A DNA stretch of 64,000 nt from contig NC_084768.1 of the NCBI RefSeq assembly GCF_028858725.1, positions 1,099,853 through 1,163,852 on the forward strand, read 5' to 3'. The translations under genes and the position numbers were made by a program. This document shows, one piece after another, positions 43,972 through 57,219 of this stretch. The notes under the pieces are model-generated. The model was not told where the DNA came from. It did no database searches and was given only the letters and a program-made list of their open reading frames with translations. The number at the start of each line of letters is the position of its first letter. The first letter of the stretch is position 1. The DNA comes from Colius striatus (lineage: Eukaryota > Chordata > Aves > Coliiformes > Coliidae).

Positions 43972-45911
43972 CTGTTAGAAACACAGAAAAATATGCAGTT
44001 GCTTCTATGCTCACAGAATCACTCACTCCTCTGAGCCGTGAGAAATATTGCAATTAGAAGATTACAGCTATGAAGACGTGGCACAATATTCAAAACATAC
44101 AACACAACGAATTCCAGCGAGGGCTGAAATGGGAGTGAACTGGTAATAGCAGAGAACAGACTTGTAGTAAAAAGACTTATTTCACCACATGAAGAGCATC
44201 ATCGTGGCTCATGTTTGCAGAGCATGTGAAATGTCTAATGAGCAGCCAGAAACCATGAAAATGAGTTTAAGATGGCTGTAAGTGAAAGCCCGCTTTTGCA
44301 TCCCTTGCACAAGAACTACATGCTTATGTTGAGGACTAGACTACATTTTACAGTGTTTTGCTATACAGTCAATGGCAGCTCCATTCTTTCCTGCTTCATA
44401 GAACTTGAGGACTTGGGAGAATGGTAGAAGCTTCACATTTTGAAGGTAAATGTTAAACATCATCTTTTTTCAGCTTATTAGAAAGCTCACTTCAAAATAT
44501 TCCCAGAGAAGCCTTGTGTCTCCTCCATTGCCTGTGAAAGAACTTCTCATCAGGTAGCCTTCTGAACTGGGCATATTCTCCACCCCAACATTTCTCTATG
44601 AACGCAGGCTAGTTTACTTCTTTTCAGTGCCCTAAGTGCTATGAATGAGTATCAGGATGTTGAAAAATGAAGAAACCAGAATGTACACGGACAAACTTGA
44701 TACAACATATGCAACAATACTCAACAAGGGAAATAAAAGTCTTAATGCACTGAGTTAGACACGAAAGGACGGTCAATCCAAAGAAAGTTGACACCAATGT
44801 GGAAACTGAGCTCTGCATTACATAGAACAGTCTGCAGCGGTTTTTCTCACAGAACTGGAATTCCTCACTGGCATGTGAAAGCTGCTACACCAAGAAACAT
44901 ATTTTTTTCTCACTATTTTCCTTGGAGAATTACGGTATTGTGTGCAAGCCTGAGGACTTTATGTTGTTAGGCAAATATAGTACAAAACAATTCCGAATGG
45001 AAGCAGTGGGATTAAACCCCACCCTTTCTCTTTCTTAAACTTAAATTAAGACTTGATTTTTCTCCCTCAACATATAATTGGTGCAGTAATTTGTGTGTCC
45101 TGCTTGTACACTCATTATTAACTTAGCATAAACAGATGTGTAATTAGGACAACACAGCAGGAACAGCCCCCACTTGTTATTCCAACAATAAGATGCTGAA
45201 ATCTTTAACGATCGGGCCACGCTTTAGAAAAAAATACAGGAAATGTTTGACCTCCTCTAGCCTCCAGAGCCTTTGGCAGCAAAGACTTTCTTCTTGAAAC
45301 CCATCAAATTCTAGAAATGGCTACGGTGCACATCTAAAGATCTGATTTCCGAAAAAAACAATTGAGATGAACCTTGTTTTGAGTGCAGTTAGCAGAAGGA
45401 TTAAAAAAAAAATCTACTGTATCATCAGAGTCCAAAGCAAATGTTTCTTTCTTTGTTCATCGGGCCGTCAGCCTGCACTGTTACGGTAAAGCTTCTCTCT
45501 TCAAATACTTTCGGTAGTAAATCCAAGTCAGTGCACTTCTGCTTCACAGTTATGTGGGGGCACAGTTATGGGGGCTTTGTGGGGATGGGATGATCTTCAG
45601 AGGGATGAGGTGCAGCTGGAGGGAAGCCCATAAAGACAGGTTTGGGGTCAAACCACTTTTCCCACAGACTGATGTCCCAGCCAGACACCCTGTGTTTGAG
45701 GCAACACCCGCAGCACCTGAGACATTTCTACAAGCTGGGATGGAGATTCCCAGGGTCAGAAGCGCCTCTTCTGCTGCTTGCACAGAAGCACTGAGCCACC
45801 TGCCTGCCTGTGAGCCTTTGCAGGGCCCAGCTCACAGCAGCACGGCCTCGGGACTGCTGCTGCCCTGCACCCTGACACAGGCCGAGACGCCGGGGCTGTG
45901 CAGACACCCAC
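43972..45911. other. No gene recognised
   Basis: AT-rich unique sequence without recognisable exons or named repeats. Confidence 0.5.
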
Positions 45912-46181
45912 CCGCTCTGCGCTGGGGCATCTCCCCCAGGCTGCTCAGAAGGGGCTCCACACGAGCCAGGCGTCCTGAGAGCTTCAGCCAGAGTGTCACC
46001 ACCACCTCCAAAGCACCAGTGAACATCTGGTACTTGGCCAACTCCTTGGGGCTGCAGAGCTTGCTGATCAAGAGCTCCAGCTCCTCCCCAAGAGCATGAC
46101 TCCTCTTCATTTTGTCCATCAGGCTCTCCCTGTCTTCCTTCAGGCTCTCCAGCTTGTGGGTCAGACTCCAATGAGCTCAGC
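45912..46181 (-). pseudogene. Shroom-type ASD2 exon, second copy, frameshifted
   Basis: Minus-strand acceptor (gtttcccttccaacag) and donor (GAGCGG|gtgggt) bound an exon of 270 bp. It opens AELIG, as in Shroom ASD2 (AELIGSLTRKLE). One base then appears to be missing, after which the frame reads SLTHKLESLKEDRESLMDKM, SHALGEELELLISKLCSPKE, YQMFTGALEVVV and LKLSGRLARVEPLLSSLG. The last stretch is nearly the Shroom signature LSLSGRLARVENVLSGLG. This copy is closer to canonical Shroom than the one at 929-1200 and ends at the equivalent splice point. No other Shroom exon is visible within several kb either side. The frameshift marks it as a probable pseudogene or sequencing error. Confidence 0.75.
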
Positions 46182-46859
46182 CTGTTGGAAGGGAAACATT
46201 GCCAGTTTCATCACCACCATCACCCGGGTCACAGGGATGTCAGCAAGAAGCTGATATGGCCACAGGGCCTGAGGTGCAGGGTCACGTCAGCAACTGCGGA
46301 CAAAGAAAACCTTGAGGAGGAAACAGAAAACTCCACATGCAGGTGACAAACCGAGCACCTGATCAGATTGCATGAAGAGGTATTTGCTCTACCAGCAATG
46401 AACATTTAGGGAAGAGATGTTTGGTTTGTTGGGCCATATTCTGACCCCCCCCATTTCTAGAAAGTGTCTGAGGAACAAGAGCTACAGCCACATCTCCTGC
46501 ACAGCCCCCACTCCCTGCTCCAGCCTGACAGTTCCTGCTTGGGTGTGACCCAGCAGTAACCTGCAGAGGCTTTCAGGAGGACTGAGCTGCTGTTGTTCCT
46601 CCCTGCTCAGGGAGCTTTGCTCAAGGTGCAGACCTGCCCTCCAACCCTGCTGGGAGGGATGGAGCTTTCTGCTGCAGGCGTGGGAGCTGGGACTCACTTT
46701 GTGTTCATTCAGGGGTGACTCTCCTGTCATCCCAGATGCTCCTTTGCATATTTACAAGGGAAGGGAACTTGGTTTATGCCAAGGACCTCTCAGAGTAGCT
46801 GCCTTCTCAGACAAGGCCTCTGCAAGTGTTCTTTCACACACACCATCACCATGACAGGC
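46182..46859. other. No gene recognised
   Basis: Sequence upstream, in minus sense, of the Shroom-type exon. No preceding Shroom exon was found. Confidence 0.45.
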
Positions 46860-47265
46860 AGACCTTGGCTGCGGGACCAGGGACTGTTCAGCCGACAGAA
46901 GACTGAGGGGAGAGCTCATCAGCACTTACCAGGATTTCAAAGCTGGATGTCAAGAGGATGGGATGGCACTTTTTTCTGCTGTCTCCAGTGACAGGACAAG
47001 GGGTAACGGGCAAAAGCTGGAACACAAATAGTTCTACATAAACACAAGGAAAAGCTTTTGAGTGTGAGGCTGAGGGAGCCCTGGCCCAGGCTGCCCAGGG
47101 AGGGGCTGGAGGCTCCTTCTCAGGTACCTTTACAAACTCACCTGGACACGTCCCCGTGTGGCCTGATCTTGGTGGATCTGCTTTAGCAGAGGGTTGGGCT
47201 TTATGATCTCTATAGGTCCCTTCCCACCCCCACCATTCTGGCATTCTGGGACTCCTTGGAGCAGT
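46860..47265 (+). mobile_element. CR1 LINE 3' end fragment
   Basis: Sense-strand CR1: 'gggactgttcagccgacagaagactgagggg', 'gagccctggcccaggctgcccagggagg', ending 'ataggtcccttcccacccccaccattctggcattctggg'. Confidence 0.93.
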
Positions 47266-49269
47266 TCTCTCATCACGGTTCATCACTCCCTGCCTTTCCT
47301 GTCAGGATGGGCAGGCAGACAGGGCTGGGGCACCCCAAGAACCCACCAAATGCTACGGACACGGCAGGGGCAGCCATCACCTTTGCAGCAGAGTGCTCTA
47401 CGGCCAGTGGCTTGGGCCAGAGAATTACAGTAGCAAAGGCCACAGCGAAATGCTTTGGATTAGCAACACACAGGGTGTGTGGGCACTCTCTGTGGACACT
47501 CTCTGTGTGCACTGGCTGTGCAGGATCTGAGCAGGGACACAGCAATAAGAGGTGGCAGCCACGTGCATGTCTCTCACCCATTCCAGCAGCACAGGACAAC
47601 AGCCTCCAAAGACTTGACAGGCTCCTGCCTACACTTCCCATGCCCCACAGAACAGGGCTCATCTATTCATTTAGCACTCATGCTCTGTGTTAAAGAGCAC
47701 CCTGACACAGGTCCCATTCCAGCACTCATTCCATGAAAGCCTGGTGGGGAGCAGACTTTGCCGAGCAGACAAAAGCTGAGAGCAGAAACACTGAGGCCAT
47801 ATGAAGATGAGAGGGCAGCTGTCCCAGCCAGGGCAGCAGGACAAGCTACAGACTGGCAAATATCACTCAGCCTCACCATCTTCTCCCTGCTTTTTCACAC
47901 AGGGCACAGGAATGAGGACTCAGAGACCAAATGGGGAGCTCTGCCAGAGACACATAAATTCTCTGCACTTGGACAGGGACGCTGAGTTTGGCAGCTGCAG
48001 TGCAGGAAGAATTAAGTACTCTATGGGCAGCCTTTGTGACTTGCACAAGTATTTACATCCTTTGCTGCACTTCATCTGTGCTCTTGTACAAAGAGCTTGA
48101 AACACGGGCATTGGCTGATGCCCTGCTGCCTCCCTTCAGTGTTATTGCCTGTGTATGCTTTCTCTAATTGCTCGTGATCTCTACATTGACACAGGCAACA
48201 CACAACAACTGCTGCTGGCAGCAGGATGGCAGGAGCCCATCCTGCAGAGACACGGGGGACGTTACCACACACCTACCTGGCTCCTGTGCTGACCACATGG
48301 AAATGAGCTCTCAGGACGGGGCACAAGCCAATGCTTTCCCTTCTCAGCACAGCCTGCAATACAAAGACAGCATTAGCAGAAAGCACAACACCACAAGCAG
48401 AAAGCACAACAAACCAACACAACACTGATGCTGCCCAGGAAGCAGAGAGCACACCATGTGTCAAACACAGCCAGTGGAAACTCTGTTGTAGTGTACCACT
48501 CTCCAGCAGCCTACTTCTGCTTGGAGGAGCTGTCTACCTGTTTCTGGACGCACTGTGGGACAGACTGGAGGCAGACCTGTGCAGAAAAAGGGATTTAAAA
48601 CCTCTCAGCAAGTCCTTGCCCCTTCTGAAAACACCCTCAGTGTTATCAAAGGACCCTGGCCATTCCCCTCTGCTTTACATGCAAGCAAGAAGCTGAGACA
48701 TCACTGAAGCAGCCTGAGCCAGTGACCAACCTGTGCCCAAGCCCAGTGTCCAAACAGGACTGAAATGCCACAGAGATGCTGAACACCACAAAGGTTGGGA
48801 ACTCCAGCACAGGCAGAGCTGCTGGAAAACATCCCTGAGTCTGGCAAAGAAAAGTCTCAGGAAGATCTGTCCCAGTTTGGTTTAGTACAAGAACACTCAG
48901 CACAAACTGGGATGGATCCAGAATCATTATATTGGGTGAGACAAAGAAATCTGTCCTGCTGGGAAGATCATGAGTGACTGGGAAAAACACATCAGGCAAC
49001 TGTAAGCACGTCCCACCTGAAACAAGGACAAGAGTCTCCCAAGGACACTATCAAACACCCAGAAGAAGCCCCAGCAGTAGCAGATGGGATTCAAAGGCAG
49101 TCCTAGAGAGTAAATCCTTCTGGAATAAGCAAGTCAGGCTCATAAACCTCTAGGGCAAAGAAAGAATGAGTCTGGCAGAAGGATCCAGAACAGACAGGAG
49201 AGTTGGTTCTGTCTTATCCAGAGGAAACCGGAAACCAAACGATTTTCTCTTCCTTTTTCCCGAATCTCA
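47266..49269. other. No gene recognised
   Basis: No recognisable domain on either strand. A short A/C-rich run with repeated 'agcagaaagcacaac' occurs at 48370-48412. Confidence 0.5.
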
Positions 49270-49680
49270 TCTTTCACTCTGTTCAGAGAAAGAACACAAG
49301 CGCTTTCTTCAGGGAAGGCTGAGGGGGCACTTCATCAACACTCACAAGTATTTAAAAGGTGGATGTCAGGAGAATGGGGCAACACTTTTTTCTGTAGTGC
49401 CCAGTGACAGGACAAGGGGCAATGGGTACAAGCTGGAACACAGCAAGTTCCACTGGCACAGGAACAGAAACTCCTTTGGTGCTGAGGGGAGGGAGCCCTG
49501 GCCCAGGCTGCCCAGGGAGGGTGTGGAGGCTCCTTCTCGGGAGGTTTCCAACCGCACCTGGACACGTTCCTGTGCCCCCTTGAGCCAGGGGAAGCTGCTG
49601 GAGCAGGGGCTGGGGCTGGAGCAGCTCTGCAGGGCCCTTCCAGCCCCTACTATTCTAGGAACCTGTGACTTCCTTTTCTA
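49270..49680 (+). mobile_element. CR1 LINE 3' end fragment
   Basis: Sense-strand CR1: 'gggaaggctgagggggcacttcatcaacactcacaagtatttaaaagg', 'ggagccctggcccaggctgcccaggg', 'gcagggcccttccagcccctactattctaggaac'. Confidence 0.93.
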
Positions 49681-50093
49681 TTTCTGTTATAAAAGTGCCA
49701 GACTCGAGGGTGATGTGGGGAAATAGTTGGCTACCAGGGTGCTGCAGGAGGAGAAGCTCACCTCAGCTCTGGTGCTCGTGTCTCATTTCCAGCCACAGGA
49801 TATAGAAGAGAGCAGTGGAGAGGTCGGAGCCAGCCTGGCAGGCTGCAGAGGGGCCCTGAGGAAAACGTGTTGCAGGGAAGTCGCTGGCCATAAGAGCAGA
49901 TCGGGAACTCCTCCTCTCCCTGCAGGGAGGAGCTTGGCGTGGCTGTGATCAGCAGTGTCAGATGCCTCTGCATCCTGACGTGGAGGCCGGCAGAATCTGT
50001 AAACGGCCTTGTTGGAGCAGGGGAAGGCTGGGACACTGCCGTGCTGTGATAAGCTACGAAGGCAGGCCTGGGAAAGCCAACTAGGATGTTCCG

Positions 50094-50456
50094 GTGCCTC
50101 TGTTTGGAGGCCTAAGTGATGCCAGGGACTGGAGGCGTTTGCCCAGCTGTCAGTCAGGAGGGGCCGTGCTCACTGGCTTCATCCTTGTATCCTTGCCCCC
50201 CTCGTGGGAGCAGGAGGTGCTGGTGCAAGAGCAATTGATCTCTGAGGGTGTCCAGTTGTGGCCGTGTGGCTCCGATTCAACAAGCGCCTCCTGCCTTGGT
50301 GTTCCCGTGACTCTGCTGTTCTGCCTCGTGTGTTTTCTGGGCATCCTTTGCCCCGAGTGCGCTCTTCAGAACGGGGTGACCCGATGCAGGAGATGCAGCG
50401 AGCTGAGGGCAGAGGAACCGAAGCAGCGGGTTGATGTCATCGGAGCAGAAACCTGA
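50094..50456 (+). other. Open frame with one hydrophobic segment, unrecognised
   Basis: A 120-codon plus-strand frame contains a hydrophobic stretch (VPVTLLFCLVCFLGILCPEC) followed by a basic Cys-containing tail, as in a small single-pass membrane protein. There is no family match that I know, no strong upstream promoter and no splice evidence. It may be chance. Confidence 0.2.
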
Positions 50457-53400
50457 GAGACGGCTGTGACAGACGGAGCCCTGAAGCCATGGGCTAAATC
50501 AACCCAGCAGCCAGGGCAGTCTTTAGACTCTATGTTTTCTTAGACAAGGTTGGTCCTACCCTTGAGGACACTGGATGGTGAGATTCTTTCCAAAAGAGGG
50601 GGGAACCACCGTGGGGACAGCTCAAAAACGCTTTCCCATCCCTCAGGCTCCAGCTGGGACAGCTCCCCAGCAGGACAGTGGCCCCCTGGCTGCCTGCCAC
50701 CACCTTGGGGCTGTCATTTCCACAGCAGCCTCTGGGATTGTGTTGAGCAGCTGCTGTTGGCACAGCTCAGGTGCCTGTGCTGGCATTTGCCTGCCCTGAC
50801 AATACTTCTTGCCTTGTTGTCTCCTTTTGCTTAGAGCTAGCTGCTCTTCAGCACCTTGTGGTTTCCTGGGCAGCCAGATGTGCAAGGCTTGCCCTCAGTG
50901 CCAAGGGCACTGTATCTCAGAGGGTGCTTTAGACAGCAACAGCACGGGTGTCCTTCCCTCCAGCCAGAAAGGCAAAGTGTAGCTTTGGCTGCTCCTCCCA
51001 TCAGCCTCCTGCTGTCCTGCATGCACAGGGAACTCGCAGCCCGTGACATGTCCTGTTGCTGCAGCCTGCTTAGTCAGTGGAACACGGCAGGTTTGGGCTG
51101 CACGTGTTCTGCCATGAGCACAAACACGGCCCTGACACAACTCCAAACAGTCCCTCCGTGTGATCCCCAACGTGGCTCTGCACAGAACCGGCCCCTCGGT
51201 GTCAGTGCAGGGGGGAGCTGGGAATGCAAGCTGGGAAATGGCTCAGCAAAGCAAACACGACAGCACAGCCACACTGCATCTGAAGTTTCTAAACACAAAG
51301 GGTGTAAATCTGCACCCCTTGTTCAGGCAAACCTCCAACTGCTTCTCTGTTATCAGAATAGATCCCCAGTAGGAGATCTGCTCTAGAGTGCCTGTTCTTG
51401 TCCCTGTGACAGCACCCAGAGACATTTCTTATTGGTACCAATTAGAAACCAGTTAAAGACTTTCCTTTGGCATGGCTGCAGTAAAGCTAAAACTTTATCA
51501 CCAAAGAATTTCTTCCTAGCACATCTCCTCAGAATGTGACCAGTGCTGTCAAACAGACACAGGCACCATGTTAGCCCAGTTTCAGGTTTTCATGGAAATC
51601 CAGCAGGTTACTGCTTGAAATATGCCAAGATATTTGGAAGGAAAAAGAAAAGCAAGAAGCACCTCTCTATCAACTCCAGCACTCACAGGTCAGACCAGAG
51701 TGTTTCTTCCACTGACACCTTCCCTTTCCACACCTTCAGGCAGTTTCCTGCCTGAGGCAAAGCACCTCCTCCCTTCTCCAGTCAACTGGAAGGCATATTT
51801 CAAACAGGCATGTGCCAAAGCCACACTGTAATCAATTGTAACAAAGCCCAGCAGCTCAGGCTGCAAAAGGATACTTGCCATGATCTCCTGGGAGTGCCAC
51901 TGGGGAGTTGTCTCAGTGAAATACACATTTCTTGGCTTCCCCAAACAGAAGCAGCAGCTACAGAAATGGAAACCACTGCCTAGCCGTGACTCCAGGCCGT
52001 ACAGGAGGTGCAAAGTATGCCAGGCTAGAAGGTCACTGAAGCAGTCAAATCATCAGTTCTGGCTTTGTTTCCTCTGCCCTGAGCCACCAAGGGAGAGAAT
52101 GTTTCAATTAGGCCTGTCATGCTGTTTGGCATCACACCCCCACAACGCTTAAAAGGCACAAGGAAGGAGAAACATACTCAGAAAAACACCTTCTCTTCCC
52201 TTCTGTGCCCAGAATGGCTCTGCTGTGGCTCTTTGGCACTTCAGCAGAGGAAGGCAGGAGGGTACAGAAAAAAGAAACAGAGGTTCCAGCAGTCAGTGAG
52301 AACACTGTGAATCCCATGCACCAAGTTCACGTGCTGTGCTGGCTCTGTTGTACCTGCGCCAGACTCAAACAACGTGTCTCGGCATAGATGGGATTGACAG
52401 AGAAAAACATTCCTGTCAGCTACAGACACGCTTCCATCTCTCTGTACAGGACTCTGGTCTGGTCAAAGTACAACCTTCTACCATTGCAGCCAGTGGCACA
52501 CTTATGCTTTTTCGTTCATACTCTTCATAACAATCTGAGACTCAAAGAGGCAACAATGCACTCACCCAATTCCTTGGGTGTATCATTCCCCTGCTCTGTC
52601 CTCACTGCCCACTCCAGTGGCAACAGTTGAACACACACACAAATCTGGGGGGAGAATGTGCAGTATACTCTGTGCCAGCTGGGACCCTGACCCAACAAAA
52701 AGGTCAAACTGTTCCCATCAGCTTCAGCAGATCTGCTCCATGGCTTGTCTTTTTTGGGAGCTGGGTGGAGGATGGGAGTTGCTGCTCTACACATCTCTCT
52801 CCTACACTCACTGCTCTTGAGCAGGCTGATGGGCTCTTTGAGACACGAGAAGCAAAAGAGGGATGAACAATGAGCTCAGCCTGGTGTGCTTTGCCAGGGG
52901 ATCTCACACATCTGCAGAAAAGCCATTGCAGAACATGGCATCACAATTTCTTTTGACCAGGCCACACCATTTCCAAAGCACTCACTGGAATAGAAAGAGC
53001 AAAACTGCAACAAACCCAAAAGCCTCACACAGCCTCGTGTGGCAAGAGCAACTGACTGCAATCCCACTTAGAGGGGCTGCACCCTAAACCAGACCTGCCA
53101 TAGAACAGGCTCTTGTCATACAAACAGCTATTGAGGGGAATTGGACTGGGCTGGAACTATGAGCTCATTTCACAGATACCAAAGCACTGCTGTTGCACAG
53201 GAAAGGTCCCCGAGAAGAGGTGGATTTGAACCAGTAGGCCTCGACATACAGGTCACCCTCAAACTCCTGATGTCTTGAGCTCTACAGCCTGAAGAAGGGG
53301 AACCAAGAGCAAGCAGGTGGCTTGCTGAGGACAACAGACCACGTTACAAGGATTACAAGCACATCTTGAGGACAACAGCTGGTAATGCATCTGTGACACC

Positions 53401-54076
53401 TCTGTCTCTAAGCGGAAAAGAATGTATTTTAAATCACTAGGGGAAGCTCTCCAGAAACTCATGTCCACCATGGGTCAAATTCCTGCTCCCGAAGCCCTGC
53501 ATTTAATTCTAATGGTTTACACACACTGACTAAACACCCAGTAGCAGGAAAAAGGAAAGAAAATAGCATCCCTGTTCTAAATATACCTTCATACAATAAG
53601 CTGAGCCAAGACATGCACTAGACAGAAAACAGCACAGGAGGTTCAACAGTTTGGGACAGCACTTGAAAAGAAATGAATCTGCACATGGAGCTCGTGAGAG
53701 ATTTGCCTCCAACTGAAATGCCCACAGAACACTGAACAGCAAGAGAAAATGTATCACTCTAGTTAATGGAAAAGAGCTGGACAGCACACCCAACAGTATC
53801 CTCCCTTTTAGATCATGTTTCCAAGCAGATAGTAGACACATGGAAAACTGCCAGTGCACTTATTCTGAAGCCACAGAGACTGCAGTGCCACCAGCACAAA
53901 AGGGCTTTTTACAGCTGTCCTTCCCTAAGGGCTGAACACGCTACTGAAAATCTCCTTCTTGCTTGCCGAGCTGTAAAGCTGCACCCAAGAGGCTTCAGGT
54001 GAGCTCAGGTGACTTCTGGTTTATGACAGTCTAGGTGGGATATTGGCTTACAATGGCATCTGTGGTCTTCCTGCAG
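50457..54076. other. No gene recognised
   Basis: Unique sequence without recognisable exons or CR1 copies. Confidence 0.5.
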
Positions 54077-54175
54077 GACAGAAGGCGATGTAGCACGACA
54101 GATTGGTCCCGTCCATACCAAGTTGTCCTCGTGTTTGGATTTGAGCATCCAGGTCACATCGTACAGCCTGTGCAG
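54077..54175 (+). other. Candidate 99-bp internal exon, unrecognised
   Basis: A strong acceptor (ggtcttcctgcag) and a consensus donor (TGTGCAG|gtgag) enclose exactly 99 bp, open in all three plus frames; one reads GDVARQIGPVHTKLSSCLDL. No homology recognised. Confidence 0.3.
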
Positions 54176-57064
54176 GTGAGTTTCCTCAGAGCAGCCAGCA
54201 GGGAAGCACACAACCATGATCTACTCTGGGATGGAAGGAGGTCAAGTTCACAGCCTCTCTCCATAATGTGATCAAAGTCAGCACCTGTGTGAAGAAATTA
54301 GATGAAAGAAACTGCAACTTGGGCTCCTACAGCCAAGCAGCTGCTGTTTCCAACACTTTCATCATATTTACAATGTATTAAATGCCTGCAGAGCTCAAAT
54401 GATTCAGTTCAGTACACAAATGGAGTCAGACAAGTGTTAGAGTTACTGGCTGCAACCAGTAATGCAGCAAAGAACTGAAATGGATGCCAGCAACTTTGAC
54501 AGCACCAGTGCGACATATCTGGGAGTTAGAAAGACAGCACAGATGTGTTTCTGTCTGCACACAGCTCTTTTTCTGTAGAATTCTGCAATGCTTTACAGCT
54601 GGGAGATTCATGGTGTCCATGAGCCTGCCTTTTTTCCACTGTACCATCACAGAAAAGGGATTCGCTCATCTTCCTGCCCTGAAGTTATACTTACCCTACA
54701 CAAAAAGGAGCAGAAAAGGCTTTCTTAGGTGAGGGGAAACAGCTGGAAAGCTGATAAATGCTATTTTGGCTCCACACATGACAAATATTCCCAAAGAGAC
54801 CTCAGAACTCCCCAGACAGTGACGCTGTACATCACAGTCTGGGAATGGCTGGGACACACAGAAGTGTGCAAGTGGCAGGTTTCCTTCCAAAATGTCTGGA
54901 ATGGACTTGTTCTGAAGAACTGCAAAGCACACACACCTGATGGCATAAGATGCACCTCCCCAAAGGGCCTGGTCCCACTTCTACCAGGTTCCTGTCTTTA
55001 CTTAGACAGCAGAAATTGAGGAAACTTCATGGTGTTTTCAGCTTCTCTTCACTCTTAGGGTTTGAAAGGCTGCAGGGAACACACCGTGGCTGCAGGAACA
55101 AATCAATAACTAATAACCCAAATTCCAGACAAAGCTTTTAGAACTACAAAGCAATTAGTGCAATGTGCCTCTCCCTCCACTTCCCTGGTCTTGGTTGCTC
55201 ACACACATGTACCCACTGCTTAAGGAGTGGCTTCCACCATTGGAAAGAGCTCTTATGACTAAACCTCCATAACCTGAATAATCAGTCACTCAGTGGCTTC
55301 CTCTGGAAAATAACTCTCTGTTGCACACTGCTGTAACACATAACCAAGTATAGAACCTAGCAGCAGGCACCATATAAGCATTTGAACCATAACATAATGC
55401 AACCCACTAGCACAGATCTCTAGTTACTGTCTGCATGCTGTGTCACCTACTGAAATGTACAGCACCACACACCCTGTCCTACTCTGGGTACAAAAAAGGA
55501 CAATCCTGACAACTTCCACAATTCAGCAGCTGGTACAACTTCAGGTATCAGTGCTGCTTGAAAAGAAACTTTCTTCAAGTACCTATAATGCAGTTTGAAA
55601 CTCTGAATGATTGGTTGCCCATCTAAAACAGAAATGTACCACTGAAAGGGCTCTTCTTCTGAAATCTCCTCTGGGGAGCACGTTCCATCGCACAGTCTCA
55701 CACAGCTACAACACAGCCTTGTCAGGATGAGTTAGCTTTGATACTAATTCTGGGCAGCTCCCAAAATCAATAGAGCCCTCCCATCTGCAAATTATACTTT
55801 GATTCATGCCATGACACTTCCCATTGCCTGCCTATGATGCACCAAACTACTCAATTTCACTCTTCATAAGGTCAACATGACCTTGTCCATTGTACGTCTA
55901 CCTGCTGTCTCCCAAACCAAGCTGTTCTTTTGGTGGGCTACTTCCTTTTGGGATGCTTGGTGTGAATTATTGTTTGGAGGAAACCCCAGGATTACTGAGT
56001 TTGTTCAAAATGACACCCAAAGACAGCAAAGGAAGCCTTTGGAAATCAGCCTTCCACATCACTGGGGCCTTTGATCAAAAGCTGCCTCATTCACAAACTG
56101 GCAGACACAAATTTGATGAGCTTTGAATTTGTCTCTTTGAAAAGAATCCCCTGAAATGCATCTAAATCTGGATTTCAGGCTATTCACACATCCTATCAGT
56201 TGAGTGCTGATGCATCCACTGATGCATTCTGGTTTAGACACAGGGAATTTTTTCCTTTGAAAGCACAGTTACCCTACTTCTGGGTTCTTCAACGGGGCCA
56301 CGTTCTTCCAAATGAGGCCAGCAGAGTGCTTGGGGCAGTTCTGAATGACAGAGCTCCTCACTTACTCTTTACTTAATGCTCACAGCACAGATCAGGGAGA
56401 AGTTCAGTTGGGAATTTCAAACTATGGCCTTGTAACCTTAGTTCTCCCCCATCTGTTGTCATTAACACAGCCATGAGCAGAAACTCTGCAATTATCTCCT
56501 TCTTTCCACCTCCTCCAACTAGTTCTGTTCCACAGCGGCTTTTAGGAACCCACAGGCCAGTTGGGCAAGCGCAGATCAGAGTCCACATGCAGGTGGTTCA
56601 GGCAGGAGCCTGCTCTGCAGAAATGCTCAGCGAGCACAGGCAGCAGCAGCGGCTCCCAGGCTGCTGCCTTTCAGACCACCTCCATCCATCAGCATTTCCT
56701 GAGACACAGACAAAGGTGACATCTCACTGGCATCCCCTCACCTTTGCCAAGAGACAGACACAGAGCAATGGCCAATTCCCACAGCACCTCAACACCCTTT
56801 GCTGGGTTTGGCAAAATTCAGCTTACTCCTGTGGGCCCTGAAACTTCACGAGCTCCCTGAGGCAGCTGCGTGCTCTTGACCTCACCAGCACTGACCCCAC
56901 CAGGCAAAGGCCAGCTGACAGGAGACAAAGATTTGCTGCTCTAGAGAAATCTGGATTTCTAAAGCATTTTCTCACCCACCATACCTTTCACACAGCTGCC
57001 AGCTTCAGTTTTCCCTCTGATCAGAGGGAACCCTTGGATAAAACATTTCAGATTTCCTTCCATT
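54176..57064. other. No gene recognised
   Basis: No recognisable domain. A minus-strand frame at 55447-55701 has ordinary composition but no identifiable family or splice structure. Confidence 0.45.
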
Positions 57065-57219
57065 CTAAAGTGGCTTCAAGGGCAAAGACTCAGATTTCTG
57101 GCTGAACGCTTCAACCATTTCCTCTACATTTGAAAGCTTAGACCCTTTCTTGGGAGACTTTGCAGACTCGGGCACTGAGGCTTTCAGACTCGTTTCAGAT
57201 GGGGATCCCCACTTGTCTG
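57065..57219 (-). other. Candidate last exon encoding an S/K/E-rich tail
   Basis: A minus-strand acceptor-like sequence (ttgttgtcctgaaagcag) is followed by an open frame to a TAG at 57065-57067. It reads SEADKWGSPSETSLKASVPE, SAKSPKKGSKL and VEEMVEAFSQKSESLPLKPL. The composition resembles nuclear protein tails, including the long Ser/Lys/Glu-rich C-terminus of RBBP6, but no specific match is claimed. Confidence 0.3.
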
